A stretch of 64,000 nt of DNA from Pseudodesulfovibrio thermohalotolerans. Its GTDB lineage: Bacteria > Desulfobacterota > Desulfovibrionia > Desulfovibrionales > Desulfovibrionaceae. This document shows, one piece after another, positions 27,901-35,522 of the stretch (within the stretch, counting starts at the first letter, position 1; each line of letters begins with the position of its first letter). Made by a program: the position numbers and the translations under genes. A model generated the notes under the pieces. The model was given only the letters and a program-made list of their open reading frames with translations. It was not told the origin of the DNA and ran no database searches. The stretch lies in assembly GCF_021353295.2 (NCBI RefSeq), contig NZ_CP120635.1, positions 372,001 to 436,000 on the forward strand. Reading direction: 5' to 3'.

Positions 27901-29846
27901 GGCCGGTCCGGGAAGATTTCCCCCTTGCGCAGGAGATTGGCGCGGCCTTCCACGGTGACGAAGTTGTTCTTGTCCCGCTTGCCCGCGTCGGCCACGGGGG
28001 CGGTGACCAGGGCCGAAACCAGGGCCGAGACCAGCCGGGACTGCTTTGCCAGAAATTCGAAGTTGACGCGGCCGGGCCGGTCGTAGGGGGTGCCCCAGGC
28101 GGGGCGCACGTCGTGGACCGTGGCCAGGGTGAAGCCGGGCAGTCCCGCCAGTGCCATGGGCTCGCCGCCAAGCTCGGGGCGGTCGGGCAGGTAGCTTTGC
28201 CAGGCGCGTTTGCCGGGGCGCAGGGTGTCGCGGAACAGCCGCGCGGTGTCGGGGTCGCTGTTTTTCAACCGCTCCACCGCGTTTTTCATGACCGTGTCCA
28301 GGGGGCGGAAGAAGCCGGTCCGGTTGACGTCGGGCTTGAGGTCGATGAGCCATCCCTGGTCGAAGCCGCCCACCCCGTCCCCGTGGGAGGAGAGGTAGAG
28401 GGAAACATGGGCCGCGATGCTCGTTTCGCCGAGGGCGTCGCGCACGGCTCGGGCGGAGGCGATGTCCTCCAGTTGGCCTGCCGCGTCCGCGAGCACGGCG
28501 GACTGATGCGCCTCGGCGGGCAGGATGAATCGTTGCAGGACGGCCCGCTCGTCGTCGGGCAGCCTGTAGTCGGCCACCGTGGAGCCGATCCAGGAGAGCC
28601 GCTTCAGGCGGATGCGCTCGTCGGCCAGGGCCTGGATGCGCGCCTGGTCGGCGGCTTCTTCCCCGGCCAGCAGCCGAAGCCGCATGAGTTCGCTGGTGAT
28701 GTCGTCCTCGCGGTTGCGGACCACTGCCTTGAGCGCCTTCTTGAGCAGGGCCGCGTCCTTGGGGGCGGCAAGGTCGTCCGGGGACAGGGGGGCCGGAGAG
28801 CGGAGCAGCTCCAGGGTGCGCCGGGTGTCGGCCACGAGGTCTTGCAGCCTGTCGCGCCGGGCTTTGAGGTCCTTGCCCCTGGACACCAGGGCCCAGGTGA
28901 ATTCGCGCATTCCCGCTTGAGCGGACGACTTGCCCGCCGTGGCCAGGAAGAGCACCGGGCGTTTGGGCGGGTGCGCGGCCAGATTCCCGGCCAGGTCCAT
29001 GAGGGTGGCGATGGACGCGCCTTCGTCCGCGCCGGGCGAGTGCCCCTCCACCAGGGCGGTGGAGTCGTAAAACGCTTCGAGGATGATGGTCTGTTTCGAA
29101 AGCTCGGGGTCGGTTCCGGGGATGCGGCAGTAGATGTTTTCAAGCCGTTCGTTGCGCCATTTGCCCTTGGAGGTCAGTCCGACCCTGCCCAAGGCCCTCG
29201 GTCCTTTCGAAGCGAGATTTTTGCCGAACAGGGCCTCGGCCCGTTCGCGGGATATCCAGAAGATGGGGAAGTCCACCGGGGTAAGCTCGAACTTGGCCTC
29301 GAAGCCCGGCCTGGGGCTTGGCCCGCCGTCGCCGCCCACGCCCACGAAGATCAGGGCGCGCGCGCCGAGCATGGCCGCGTTGTTCCAGTTCTTGCCGGAG
29401 TCCATGTTCATGAGGGCCACGGCCCCTTCGACCGCCAGCCCATTGAAGTCGGAAACGCGCCCGTCGCCCACGTAGATGAGCGGCCCGTCGATGCCGGGCG
29501 GGGGCACCGCGCCGGGAGACAGGGCGTTGGCCCGCAGTTGGCGCAGGGGCTCCACATGGCCGGTGGCCGCGATCTTCAGGGTCGCTCCCTCCTGGATCTG
29601 TACGGGCAGGTGGAAGGTCTGGCGGCCAAAGGCCGCGTTCGGGAAGAATCGTTTCAGCTCGGCCTCGACCAGGTCCGCTGCCTCGGCGCGGCCGGGGCTG
29701 CCGGGGGAGCGGTCCTCGATGGCGCTCAGCCTGCGCAGGAACGCCGCGCCGTCGGCCCGCGCGGGAGGCGCGACGGCCGAGGTCAGGACGAACGCCGCGA
29801 TCAAGGCCAGCAGGACGGTATGGAGATGCGGGCCGCGCCGGGTCAT
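24972..29846 (-). CDS. Giant FtsX-like ABC permease with N-terminal degenerate M28-peptidase domain
   Basis: This 1624-residue protein has a signal/anchor helix at about 8-30. A PA-like insert and an M28-like aminopeptidase fold span about residues 30-340. In that fold AHxD is AFYD, GAxDN is GADEG, and the EE motif is replaced by ATAGKSS, so two or more zinc/catalytic residues are missing. A long extracytoplasmic region follows, with a transmembrane cluster at about 935-1050. An FtsX/MacB permease core follows (NLKRRPVRTFLTFATLVIL, periplasmic loop, then IPLAISILIVLNTMIGSVYERRPEIAVYTSVGLAP and two last helices near 1440-1500). The soluble C-terminal 120 residues are cytoplasmic. The ATPase gene lies 3 bases upstream. 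The role is probably as a mechanotransmission or lipid/lipoprotein-handling permease (inference). Confidence 0.8.
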   Translation of the reverse strand: MTRRGPHLHTVLLALIAAFVLTSAVAPPARADGAAFLRRLSAIEDRSPGSPGRAEAADLVEAELKRFFPNAAFGRQTFHLPVQIQEGATLKIAATGHVEPLRQLRANALSPGAVPPPGIDGPLIYVGDGRVSDFNGLAVEGAVALMNMDSGKNWNNAAMLGARALIFVGVGGDGGPSPRPGFEAKFELTPVDFPIFWISRERAEALFGKNLASKGPRALGRVGLTSKGKWRNERLENIYCRIPGTDPELSKQTIILEAFYDSTALVEGHSPGADEGASIATLMDLAGNLAAHPPKRPVLFLATAGKSSAQAGMREFTWALVSRGKDLKARRDRLQDLVADTRRTLELLRSPAPLSPDDLAAPKDAALLKKALKAVVRNREDDITSELMRLRLLAGEEAADQARIQALADERIRLKRLSWIGSTVADYRLPDDERAVLQRFILPAEAHQSAVLADAAGQLEDIASARAVRDALGETSIAAHVSLYLSSHGDGVGGFDQGWLIDLKPDVNRTGFFRPLDTVMKNAVERLKNSDPDTARLFRDTLRPGKRAWQSYLPDRPELGGEPMALAGLPGFTLATVHDVRPAWGTPYDRPGRVNFEFLAKQSRLVSALVSALVTAPVADAGKRDKNNFVTVEGRANLLRKGEIFPDRPATGMIVLAFQWQTRAYGMVDTQGDFRIPGLAGKKVSYHKAVIEAFKFNDETGLADWAIDKPKTGKNAYRLKLSRAVQATDLILFACTQTTLFDMFEPRTFKYLYRPTLIDGRTEAPPVSYWYSRLDTRSSTLGTLFLEPDTPVKLTLSDTVLDKKVLLLNSDSEHPQGLGYIARRWPVIPLTEFRAARDMWTLLGPRIDNLEEKGIVNDRIRLLRKQGDEQLAEAVGYRESMQWDKFVEASRASLSKASRVYNDVDKTQRDVLFGVLFYVALFVPFAYCMERLFFSFVDIKKRISAFLGFLLLIIGVIYLVHPAFQLTYSPLVVILAFFILALSLLVSLIIFFRFEREMVELQKRSSHVKLTGISPMAAFAAAFVLGVGNLKRRPVRTFLTFATLVILTFTIMNFTTVKSVRQAGWAKFNDHASYEGLMGKYLNWQDLPVEALSVVRNAFSGTGTVAPRVWYDTGFTSDKSRAPLIPVIRDGKEAQGRGLVGLSWLEPQVSGLDRILVKGRWFREGERQAVMLPERMAERIGADPDDPARNTVVLWGLRLTLVGVFSDDGLRDNPDLDGEPITPIVFPNQAATQLSEVEAEAIESGEDVMTTESRYQHIPGFETVIVPAEDLLTLSAGRLKGIAVRPDIGHRVGDDLGDRFGLLLFKGGPEGTSLYYASDAVNYSGMANILIPLAISILIVLNTMIGSVYERRPEIAVYTSVGLAPPHVAFLFIAESLAFAVISVVVGYILAQTSSAFLAGTPLWAGMTANYSSTAGVAAMILVIGVVLISAIYPARVAANIAIPDVNKSWTMPEAEGDRLTVILPFLIKMSEMSSAGGFLRQYYLAHHDVSHGTFCTDDMRCNFLDLDDQAAPEQGIPLSDDQCFSMDLRVWLAPFDFGVRQKVKLIFCPSEIYGGFRQIKVLIDREAGELTAWENLNRNFINDLRKQLLAWRSLDDDAVVHYADDLNAERRRLEREQAEEAGA

Positions 29847-29849
29847 GGC

Positions 29850-30614
29850 CTACGCCCCGGATTCCCTGTGCCCGGTCAGTTTCTCGCCGATGGAGCCGAT
29901 GGAGATGTCCAGCTCCTCGCGCCGCTCGATCCGGTCCACCTGGCCGTCGCGCACCCAGACCACGCGGTCGGACACGTTGAGCATCTTGTAGTCGTGGGTG
30001 GCCGAGATGACCGTGACCCCGCGATCCTGGGAGAGCATCCTCAGAAGCTCGATGATCTCCTCGCCGGTGGTCAGGTCCAGGTTGCCGGTGGGCTCGTCGG
30101 CCAGGACGATGGACGGATCGTTGGCCAGGGACCGGGCCACGGCCACACGCTGCTGCTGGCCGCCGGAAAGTTCAAGCGGCTTGTGCTGGAATCGGTCGCC
30201 CAGCCCCACCAGTTCGAGCAGTTCGATGCCTTTATCCTGGGCGTCGTCCGCGTTCATGCCCGCGAAGGTCATGGGCAGGGTCACGTTTTCCAGCGCGGTC
30301 ATGACCGGGATGAGGTTGAAGGTCTGGAAGATGTAGCCGATCTTGCGGTTGCGAAGCCATGCGAGTTCGAAGGCGTCCAGTTGGGAGATGTCCACCTCGT
30401 CGATGAAGACCTTGCCCTCGGTGGGCTTGTCCAGGCCGCCGATCATGTTGAACAGGGTGGATTTGCCCGAGCCGGACGGTCCCATGATGGAGATGTATTC
30501 CCCGGCGAAGATTTCCAGGTCCACGCCCTTGAGGGCCTCCAGCTCCACCTTGCCCATGGTGAAGGTTTTCCTCACGCCGATGACGCGGACTATGGTTCGT
30601 TTTTCGTCACTCAT
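29850..30614 (-). CDS. ABC transporter ATP-binding protein, LolD/MacB type
   Basis: This 254-residue nucleotide-binding subunit has Walker [10 protein letters not shown], the Q-loop region IFQTFNLIPVMTALENV, signature LSGGQQQR and Walker B VLADEPTGNLD. The H-loop is in VISATHDYKML. The FNLIP and EPTGNLD forms are typical of LolD/FtsE/MacB-class ATPases that drive FtsX-fold permeases. It sits between a small and a giant FtsX-like permease gene with gaps of 9 and 3 bases, so it most likely energises both. Confidence 0.93.
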   Translation of the reverse strand: MSDEKRTIVRVIGVRKTFTMGKVELEALKGVDLEIFAGEYISIMGPSGSGKSTLFNMIGGLDKPTEGKVFIDEVDISQLDAFELAWLRNRKIGYIFQTFNLIPVMTALENVTLPMTFAGMNADDAQDKGIELLELVGLGDRFQHKPLELSGGQQQRVAVARSLANDPSIVLADEPTGNLDLTTGEEIIELLRMLSQDRGVTVISATHDYKMLNVSDRVVWVRDGQVDRIERREELDISIGSIGEKLTGHRESGA

Positions 30615-30623
30615 GGATTATCC

Positions 30624-31283
30624 TCAATGTTCCGCCCGCATGGCCTTGATGGGGTCCATGCGCGCCGCCAGCAGGGCGGGGTAGAGCACGCCGAGGAGGC
30701 TCAGGAAACAGCCCGCCAGGGTAGCCAGTCCGACGGAGCCGAGCACGGAGGCCAACGGCAGGTGCGCGAGGGAGGGAAGGCCGAAGCGCAGGGCTCCGGT
30801 CAGCAGGGAAAAGACGCAGCCCAGGACGGCCCCGGCAAAGGCTCCGGCCAAGCCCTGCATGGCCGCTTCCAGCAGGAACAGGCGCAGGATCATGGAGTCC
30901 AGCGCGCCCAGGCATTTCATGACGCCGATCTCGGAGAACCGTTCGGTCACGGACATGAGTTGGGCGTTGATTATGCCCACGGTGCAGACCAGCAGGGACA
31001 GGATGACGATCCAGCGCTCCTTGGCCGACATGGTCACGGCCCCTTGGGCCATGTCCACGTCGTAGCCCGCCTGGGACAGGGCTCTGGCCGCCTCGCGGCC
31101 GCCGCTTTGGAGCATCCCGGTGGCGATGTCGAGGTTGACCAGGACGAAACCCAGGAACGACACGGCCAGGACCAGGCTGGAGACCGTTATCATGGAGCGG
31201 AAGAAACGGACTTTCAAACTCTTGAAGCTGATCTCGACGGATTTCGAGAACGGCAGCGAAATGAGTCGTTCCGGTTTGCTCAT
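30624..31283 (-). CDS. Small FtsX-like permease
   Basis: This protein has about 219 residues. An N-terminal transmembrane helix (SMITVSSLVLAVSFLGFVL) is followed by only a short extracytoplasmic loop. Three FtsX-type helices come next: WIVILSLLVCTVGIINAQLM, then SEIGVMKCLGALDSMILRLFL, and VGLATLAGCFLSLLGVLYPAL. It ends in the typical PIKAMRAEH. It lacks the large MacB periplasmic domain. The ATG at 31283 has AAGGA about 6 bases upstream and is preferred to 31340. As the first gene, it opens the six-gene operon; a heteromeric complex with the giant FtsX is plausible. Confidence 0.85.
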   Translation of the reverse strand: MSKPERLISLPFSKSVEISFKSLKVRFFRSMITVSSLVLAVSFLGFVLVNLDIATGMLQSGGREAARALSQAGYDVDMAQGAVTMSAKERWIVILSLLVCTVGIINAQLMSVTERFSEIGVMKCLGALDSMILRLFLLEAAMQGLAGAFAGAVLGCVFSLLTGALRFGLPSLAHLPLASVLGSVGLATLAGCFLSLLGVLYPALLAARMDPIKAMRAEH

Positions 31284-31421
31284 GGGTGTTCCTTCAGTGG
31301 GAAAGTGCTGGATTATATCAATGTCAGCATATCGTTTCACGTCATTCTAAACAAGTGGAAATAGGAATCAGTGTCCCAAAAACCGCCGGGTTGTCGCAAA
31401 TTCGTCGCCGTCGTGCCCGGG

Positions 31422-32900
31422 TCATTGGCCCACGCCCTTGACCACCACCAGGGTCAGGTCGTCCTCGCGTTTGCCCGGGCCGGAAAACTCCAGGACCCGT
31501 TCGCTGATGGCTTGCAGAATGTCTTGGGCGCTCCGGTCCCGGTTTTCGCGGACGAGCTTGTGGATACGTTCGCGGCCGAACATGTTTCCCTTGGCGTCGT
31601 GGGCCTCCCAGATGCCGTCGGTGCAGATCAGCAGGATTTCGCCGGGGCCGGGCTGGTTCATGGTCTCTTCGTGGTATTCCCACTCCGGTTCCACGCCCAG
31701 CGGGATGTCGCGGCCCTTGAGTTCGGCGAACGAATCAGCGGCCGGGTCATAGAGCAGCGGCGGCTGGTGGCCCGCGTTGATCCAGGTGATTTTTTCTTCC
31801 AGCGGGTCGATGACCATGAAGAACAGGGTCATGAACCGTCCGGTGTCGCCGATGTCCCTGGCGAGGTGGAGATTGGCCCGGCGGATGGATTCGGCGGCGG
31901 AGCCGGGCGTGGCCGCGTTCTGGCGAATGACGGCGCGACCGGCGGTCATGAGCAGGGCCGCGCCGATGCCGTGCCCCGACACGTCGCCCACGGCCACGGC
32001 CAGTCTGCCGCAGCCATCCGGGTCGCACCCGATGAAGTCGTAGAAGTCGCCCCCGGTCTCGTCCGAGAACAGGCTTGCGCCCGCGATGTCCAGGCCGGGC
32101 ATGGCCGGGGCCGTCTTGGGCAGGAAGTGCTGCTGGACCTCCTGGGCGATGAGCAGTCCCTCGCGCATCCGCACGCCCTCGCGCAGCCGGGTTATCATGG
32201 TGTTGGTGTATCCGGCGATGACACCCATCTCGTCGGAGGTGGTCACGGGCACCTTGCGGGAGAGGTCGCCCCGGCTGACGTTTTCCAGGACCTTTGTTTG
32301 GGTGTCGAAGAGAATGCGCATGTTTCGGGCGTAGGAGACCACCAGATTGGTGACCATGACTATCAGGAAGCTCATGACGAAAAGGATTTCCACCAGGACC
32401 ACGCGGCCGATGATGTCCAGTGTGCCCAGGTTCAGGTCCTGGGTGGCCAGCCAGCCGATGTCGCGGATGACGACCAGCATGATGATGGCGATGCTCAGCA
32501 CCAGGATGAGGATGGCGATGAGCGAGAATTTGCGGGTCATGGGGATGAGCCGGGCGGGCGGGTCGTAGGCCGCGTTGCCCGCCAGCGCGTTGCGGATGAC
32601 CTGGCGTTCCCGGGCCAGGGCCATGTCCAGACCTGCGAAGAGGCCCACGGTGAAGATGCCCAGAACCAGCTTCATGCCGCTTTGGGCCAGGGGAAAGCTG
32701 AACACGGTCAGGAGGATGAGGGCCGAGACGAATCCGGCGGCCAGGAACAGGCCGAGGTCCATCTGGAACTGGCGCAGGGGCTGCCGCCGGGGGCGGGCCG
32801 CTTCCACCAGCCGCTGTTCGAGCATGGGCCGCACCGCCCAGGCCGCGGCCAGGGGGATGAGGATTACCAGTCCGAGCTCCCAGACCGGGAGCCGCGCCAT
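31422..32900 (-). CDS. Membrane SpoIIE/RsbU-type PP2C phosphatase with HAMP
   Basis: This protein has at least 492 residues. Several N-terminal transmembrane segments (to about residue 215) are followed by a HAMP-like linker (VSRGDLSRKVPVTTSDEMGVIAG). A coiled coil and a SpoIIE PP2C domain come next (ETGGDFYDFIG, VGDVSGHGIGAALLM, WINAGHQPPLL, CTDGIWEAHD, KREDDLTLVVV), with metal-binding Asp residues intact. It should dephosphorylate an anti-anti-sigma factor or similar. The ATG at 32900 has a weak ribosome site. An in-frame, better-supported start at 32999 is separated from it by a TGA at 32907-32909, so the native N-terminus may be interrupted. Confidence 0.85.
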   Translation of the reverse strand: MARLPVWELGLVILIPLAAAWAVRPMLEQRLVEAARPRRQPLRQFQMDLGLFLAAGFVSALILLTVFSFPLAQSGMKLVLGIFTVGLFAGLDMALARERQVIRNALAGNAAYDPPARLIPMTRKFSLIAILILVLSIAIIMLVVIRDIGWLATQDLNLGTLDIIGRVVLVEILFVMSFLIVMVTNLVVSYARNMRILFDTQTKVLENVSRGDLSRKVPVTTSDEMGVIAGYTNTMITRLREGVRMREGLLIAQEVQQHFLPKTAPAMPGLDIAGASLFSDETGGDFYDFIGCDPDGCGRLAVAVGDVSGHGIGAALLMTAGRAVIRQNAATPGSAAESIRRANLHLARDIGDTGRFMTLFFMVIDPLEEKITWINAGHQPPLLYDPAADSFAELKGRDIPLGVEPEWEYHEETMNQPGPGEILLICTDGIWEAHDAKGNMFGRERIHKLVRENRDRSAQDILQAISERVLEFSGPGKREDDLTLVVVKGVGQ

Positions 32901-32906
32901 GAAGGG

Positions 32907-32999
32907 TCAGACCTGGCCGCCGTAGACCGATCCGCCCGCCACGGCCAGCGAATAGTAGAGAAGCGGTCGCCACACGGTCATGGCCGGTTCATTGTTCAT
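32907..32999 (-). pseudogene. Short 5' ORF in frame with the phosphatase gene, ended by TGA
   Basis: A 30-codon ORF (MNNEPAMTVWRPLLYYSLAV...) with a good ribosome site (GGAG, 6-base spacing) ends at TGA 32907-32909. Translation would continue in the same frame through Pro-Phe to the Met at 32900. It adds a plausible first transmembrane helix. It may be the broken start of the phosphatase gene or a coupled leader peptide; sequence alone cannot decide. Confidence 0.45.
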
Positions 33000-33111
33000 C
33001 CGTCGCTCCATGTCGGTTGCCTATTTCTTTGCCAATCGGCAAGATGTCGTTTAATCATAGGTTGTGTCCATTATGCGGACAAGTGTAAATTAAAGCAAAG
33101 GCGAAGTACCC

Positions 33112-33717
33112 ATGAGAAAAGCGTTTCCGCTGCTGACCATTCTGGCGGTTCTTTTCGCGACCTCGGCTTCCGCCGCCGACGGGTTCCCCAAATCCATCGC
33201 CGGATTCACCCTGGGCGAGCCCGTGGAGCGATACGGGCAGTATTGCCGCATGGAACAGTCCGTCCCCGTTTCCGACGCGCCGTTTCTGTCCGAGGTCCTC
33301 ATCAAGCCCGACGCTCTGCCCGGAGTGCGCGGCGGCAGCCTGGCTTTCGGCAATTGCAGGAACCAGGGCAGTCTGGTGCGCGTCAAGCTCAAGTTCAACG
33401 ACCGGGGCAAGGGATTTTTCGACAAGCTTTACGACCGCTACGAGAATGCCTTCGGCAAGCCGGACAAGTACCTGGGCGATGCCTTCAAGAACGTTATCGC
33501 CTGGCTCTGGCTTTTCAGGAATGACAAGGGCGAGCAGATATCCCTGGTGCTCATGTGGAGCCGCGACAAGGAGGTTCGGCCCGGCGTGTCCATCAAGATG
33601 ACGCACAGGACCCTCATGGACGCGGAATACGAATGCTATATGGAGAGGTTCGGGGATGGCCCGAGCGGCTCGGGCAAGTCCGCAATCCGGTCCCTGGACA
33701 CCTACGTGCCGCGCTGA
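33112..33717 (+). CDS. Secreted protein of unknown function
   Basis: This 201-residue protein has a clear Sec signal peptide (MRKAFPLLTILAVLFATSAS, then AADGFPK, cleavage after SASA). The mature part begins SIAGFTLGEPVERYGQYC and has a few cysteines (YC, NC, EC) that could pair in the periplasm. No catalytic motif was recognised. Its stop overlaps the start of the next gene (TGATG), so the two are probably translationally coupled. The start follows an AAAGGCGAAG stretch, which gives a modest ribosome site. Confidence 0.7.
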   Translation: MRKAFPLLTILAVLFATSASAADGFPKSIAGFTLGEPVERYGQYCRMEQSVPVSDAPFLSEVLIKPDALPGVRGGSLAFGNCRNQGSLVRVKLKFNDRGKGFFDKLYDRYENAFGKPDKYLGDAFKNVIAWLWLFRNDKGEQISLVLMWSRDKEVRPGVSIKMTHRTLMDAEYECYMERFGDGPSGSGKSAIRSLDTYVPR

Positions 33718-34646
33718 TGGTCGATTTCGCCTGGAACGGTATCGGGCTGGCCGCCCCCTTGGGCTGGGAGCCTTCGGCCATCGAGCGGGACGGGCTGCTT
33801 CTGGCCGATGGGGCAGGGCCGGTCTGCGAGCTCAAGTGGAACCGGGTTCAAGGTTCCTTCTCGTTTGACAAGCATTTGAAAAGACTGACCAAGGGGAACA
33901 GGAGCGCCGACGTCCGCGCTGTTGGACCGGACGAGGTCCCGTCCGACTGGGCCGGGGCCGTGGACCGGCTGGCCGAATCCGGCCTCCGCGCCCGGAGCTT
34001 TCTCTGGCGGGCCGGGGAAAATCGCGGTCTGGGCGCGGCCCTGCATCATCCCGGCACGGGCCTGGCCTGCCTGATTCAGTTTTTCATCCGCTCGGCGGCG
34101 GACGAGGCTCCTGCCGCCCGGGTCATGGCCACCCTGCGCGACCACACCGCCGGGAAAACCCTGCCATGGGCCATGTTCGGCCTGGCCGCGCGAGTGCCAG
34201 CGGATTTCGCGCTCGATACCTTTTCCTTCAGGCCGGGACATTACCGGATGACGTTCTGGCGTTCCGCCTCGGGCGGCCGGTCCGGGCGCGTGCCCGTCGG
34301 CAAGGGGCCGGGCGTCCGGCTTGATTTCGAACGGTTCGCCCCGGCTTCGGTCTTGCTCAAGGGAACGACGCTGGAGGCGTGGTGCCGCGACAGGCTGGCC
34401 CATGCGCCGCCCACGGCTCTGCCCGTGGAGGGCGGTCCCGGACTGGTTTCATGGTGCGGCGAGGCGCGGACGTCTTTACTGCGTCGGGCGTTGCGCCGGG
34501 TGGTTCGGACCCGCGGCCGGGCATGGACCACGGACGCGGGCAATGCCGTGCTGGCGGTCACGGCCACGGGCACCGCGCCCCTTGCGGAGTCAGCCTTCAA
34601 CGATATTTGCGGGAGTTTCATCCTTGTTCCGGAAGAAGCGGCCTGA
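33717..34646 (+). CDS. Unknown protein encoded with a PqqD-like gene
   Basis: This soluble protein has about 309 residues, starts MVDFAWNGIGLAAPLGWEPS and has no signal peptide or clear transmembrane helix. It contains ELKWNRVQGSFSFDKHLKRL and a basic middle (TSLLRRALRRVVRTRGRAW). I do not recognise the family. The ATG at 33717 shares its A with the upstream TGA. An in-frame extension to 33555 would overlap the upstream gene and reads like a shadow. Its 3' end overlaps the PqqD-like gene by about 23 bases, which suggests a functional link to peptide or cofactor handling (inference). Confidence 0.6.
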   Translation: MVDFAWNGIGLAAPLGWEPSAIERDGLLLADGAGPVCELKWNRVQGSFSFDKHLKRLTKGNRSADVRAVGPDEVPSDWAGAVDRLAESGLRARSFLWRAGENRGLGAALHHPGTGLACLIQFFIRSAADEAPAARVMATLRDHTAGKTLPWAMFGLAARVPADFALDTFSFRPGHYRMTFWRSASGGRSGRVPVGKGPGVRLDFERFAPASVLLKGTTLEAWCRDRLAHAPPTALPVEGGPGLVSWCGEARTSLLRRALRRVVRTRGRAWTTDAGNAVLAVTATGTAPLAESAFNDICGSFILVPEEAA

Positions 34647-35001
34647 GCCGGTCATATCCCGCGCCGAGGCCCTGGAAATGGTCCCCGTGCGCAACGAGGC
34701 GGTGGAGGAGATCGAGCTTCCCGGCGGCCTGGTCAGGCTGGCTTATCCCTTGGCCGTCAAACCGTGGTTCGGCCGTCTGGCCGACAAGGTCGGCCTGTGG
34801 GACGGCAGGCCCATGACGAAACGGGTCGAGCTTGACGAGATGGGGACTTTTGTTTGGCGGCATATCGACGGCCGCAACACGGTCCGCCGCATCGCCCACG
34901 CCTTTGCCTCGGCCTACGAGGTTCAACCCCGGGAGGCCGAGTTGGCGGTGACCGCCTTCATCAAGACCATCGGCCAGCGCGGTATGATCGGGCTGAAATG
35001 A
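34624..35001 (+). CDS. PqqD-family protein
   Basis: This protein has about 125 residues. The C-terminal two-thirds show the PqqD/peptide-chaperone layout: VELDEMGTFVWRHIDGRNTVRRIA, then AFASAYEVQPREAELAVTAFI and a terminal hydrophobic turn. PqqD domains usually present precursor peptides to radical-SAM enzymes. I find no radical-SAM gene or precursor peptide nearby. The start is uncertain: a TTG at 34624 has GGGAG 9 bases upstream, and the first ATG is at 34678. It overlaps the upstream unknown gene. Confidence 0.7.
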   Translation: MFRKKRPEPVISRAEALEMVPVRNEAVEEIELPGGLVRLAYPLAVKPWFGRLADKVGLWDGRPMTKRVELDEMGTFVWRHIDGRNTVRRIAHAFASAYEVQPREAELAVTAFIKTIGQRGMIGLK

Positions 35002-35074
35002 CGCTCCACGGCAGGGGGCGTCCGCTTTTGCGATGGATCGTCTGGATTCGCTGGGGCGCGAGATCGGCGGGGCG

Positions 35075-35359
35075 TTAGGATTCCCGCAACGGGGCGGGCA
35101 GGATTTCCACCTTCATCTCCGTGCCTGCCGCCTTGAGAAAGGTCTTCACCTCGCGCTTGAGGTGCGGGCTGAATCGCAGGAGAAGGATTCCCTTGAACTT
35201 GTTGACCACGGTGAATACGCCGAGGTTGTCGTACCCTTCCAGGATGAACCGGAAGAGCCCGATGTCGCTCGGGGCGACGCGCACGTACACGCGGTCGGAC
35301 CACAGCGGAGGAGGGGGGCAGACCCTTTTGCGGGGCCTGCGACGCGACGAGGATGCCAT
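35075..35359 (-). CDS. DUF4911-like small protein
   Basis: This 94-residue protein has a basic N-terminus (RRRPRKRVCPPPP), then VYVRVAPSDIGLFRFILEGY, then DNLGVFTVVNKFKGILLLRF and SPHLKREVKTFL. It matches my memory of the DUF4911 family common in delta-proteobacteria; the function is unknown. It is convergent with the PqqD-like gene and downstream of the HD-GYP gene on the same strand, with a gap of about 165 bases. Confidence 0.65.
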   Translation of the reverse strand: MASSSRRRPRKRVCPPPPLWSDRVYVRVAPSDIGLFRFILEGYDNLGVFTVVNKFKGILLLRFSPHLKREVKTFLKAAGTEMKVEILPAPLRES

Positions 35360-35522
35360 GGGGGCTGTCTAGCCTTGGTCGGCGCAAAAGGCAAATGCGT
35401 TTTGCGGGCGCGGGTCCGCCCGCCCGGCTCGGCCTCTCGGCGCAGGATCTGTTGCCGCGCTTCGCGGTCGACGCGGTTCTTCACCCCTGCGTGTCGTTTC
35501 GCCTTTGCGGCCAGTCGCTTCC

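Noticed and set aside
26826..31364. 1512-codon plus-strand open frame
   Set aside because: It runs antisense to the FtsX/ATPase operon, has low-complexity Gly/Gln/His-rich composition and no domain; it is a high-GC shadow.
32907..32909. Selenocysteine at the TGA before the phosphatase
   Set aside because: Sec is not known in SpoIIE phosphatases or their membrane domains, and I see no SECIS-like hairpin by eye.
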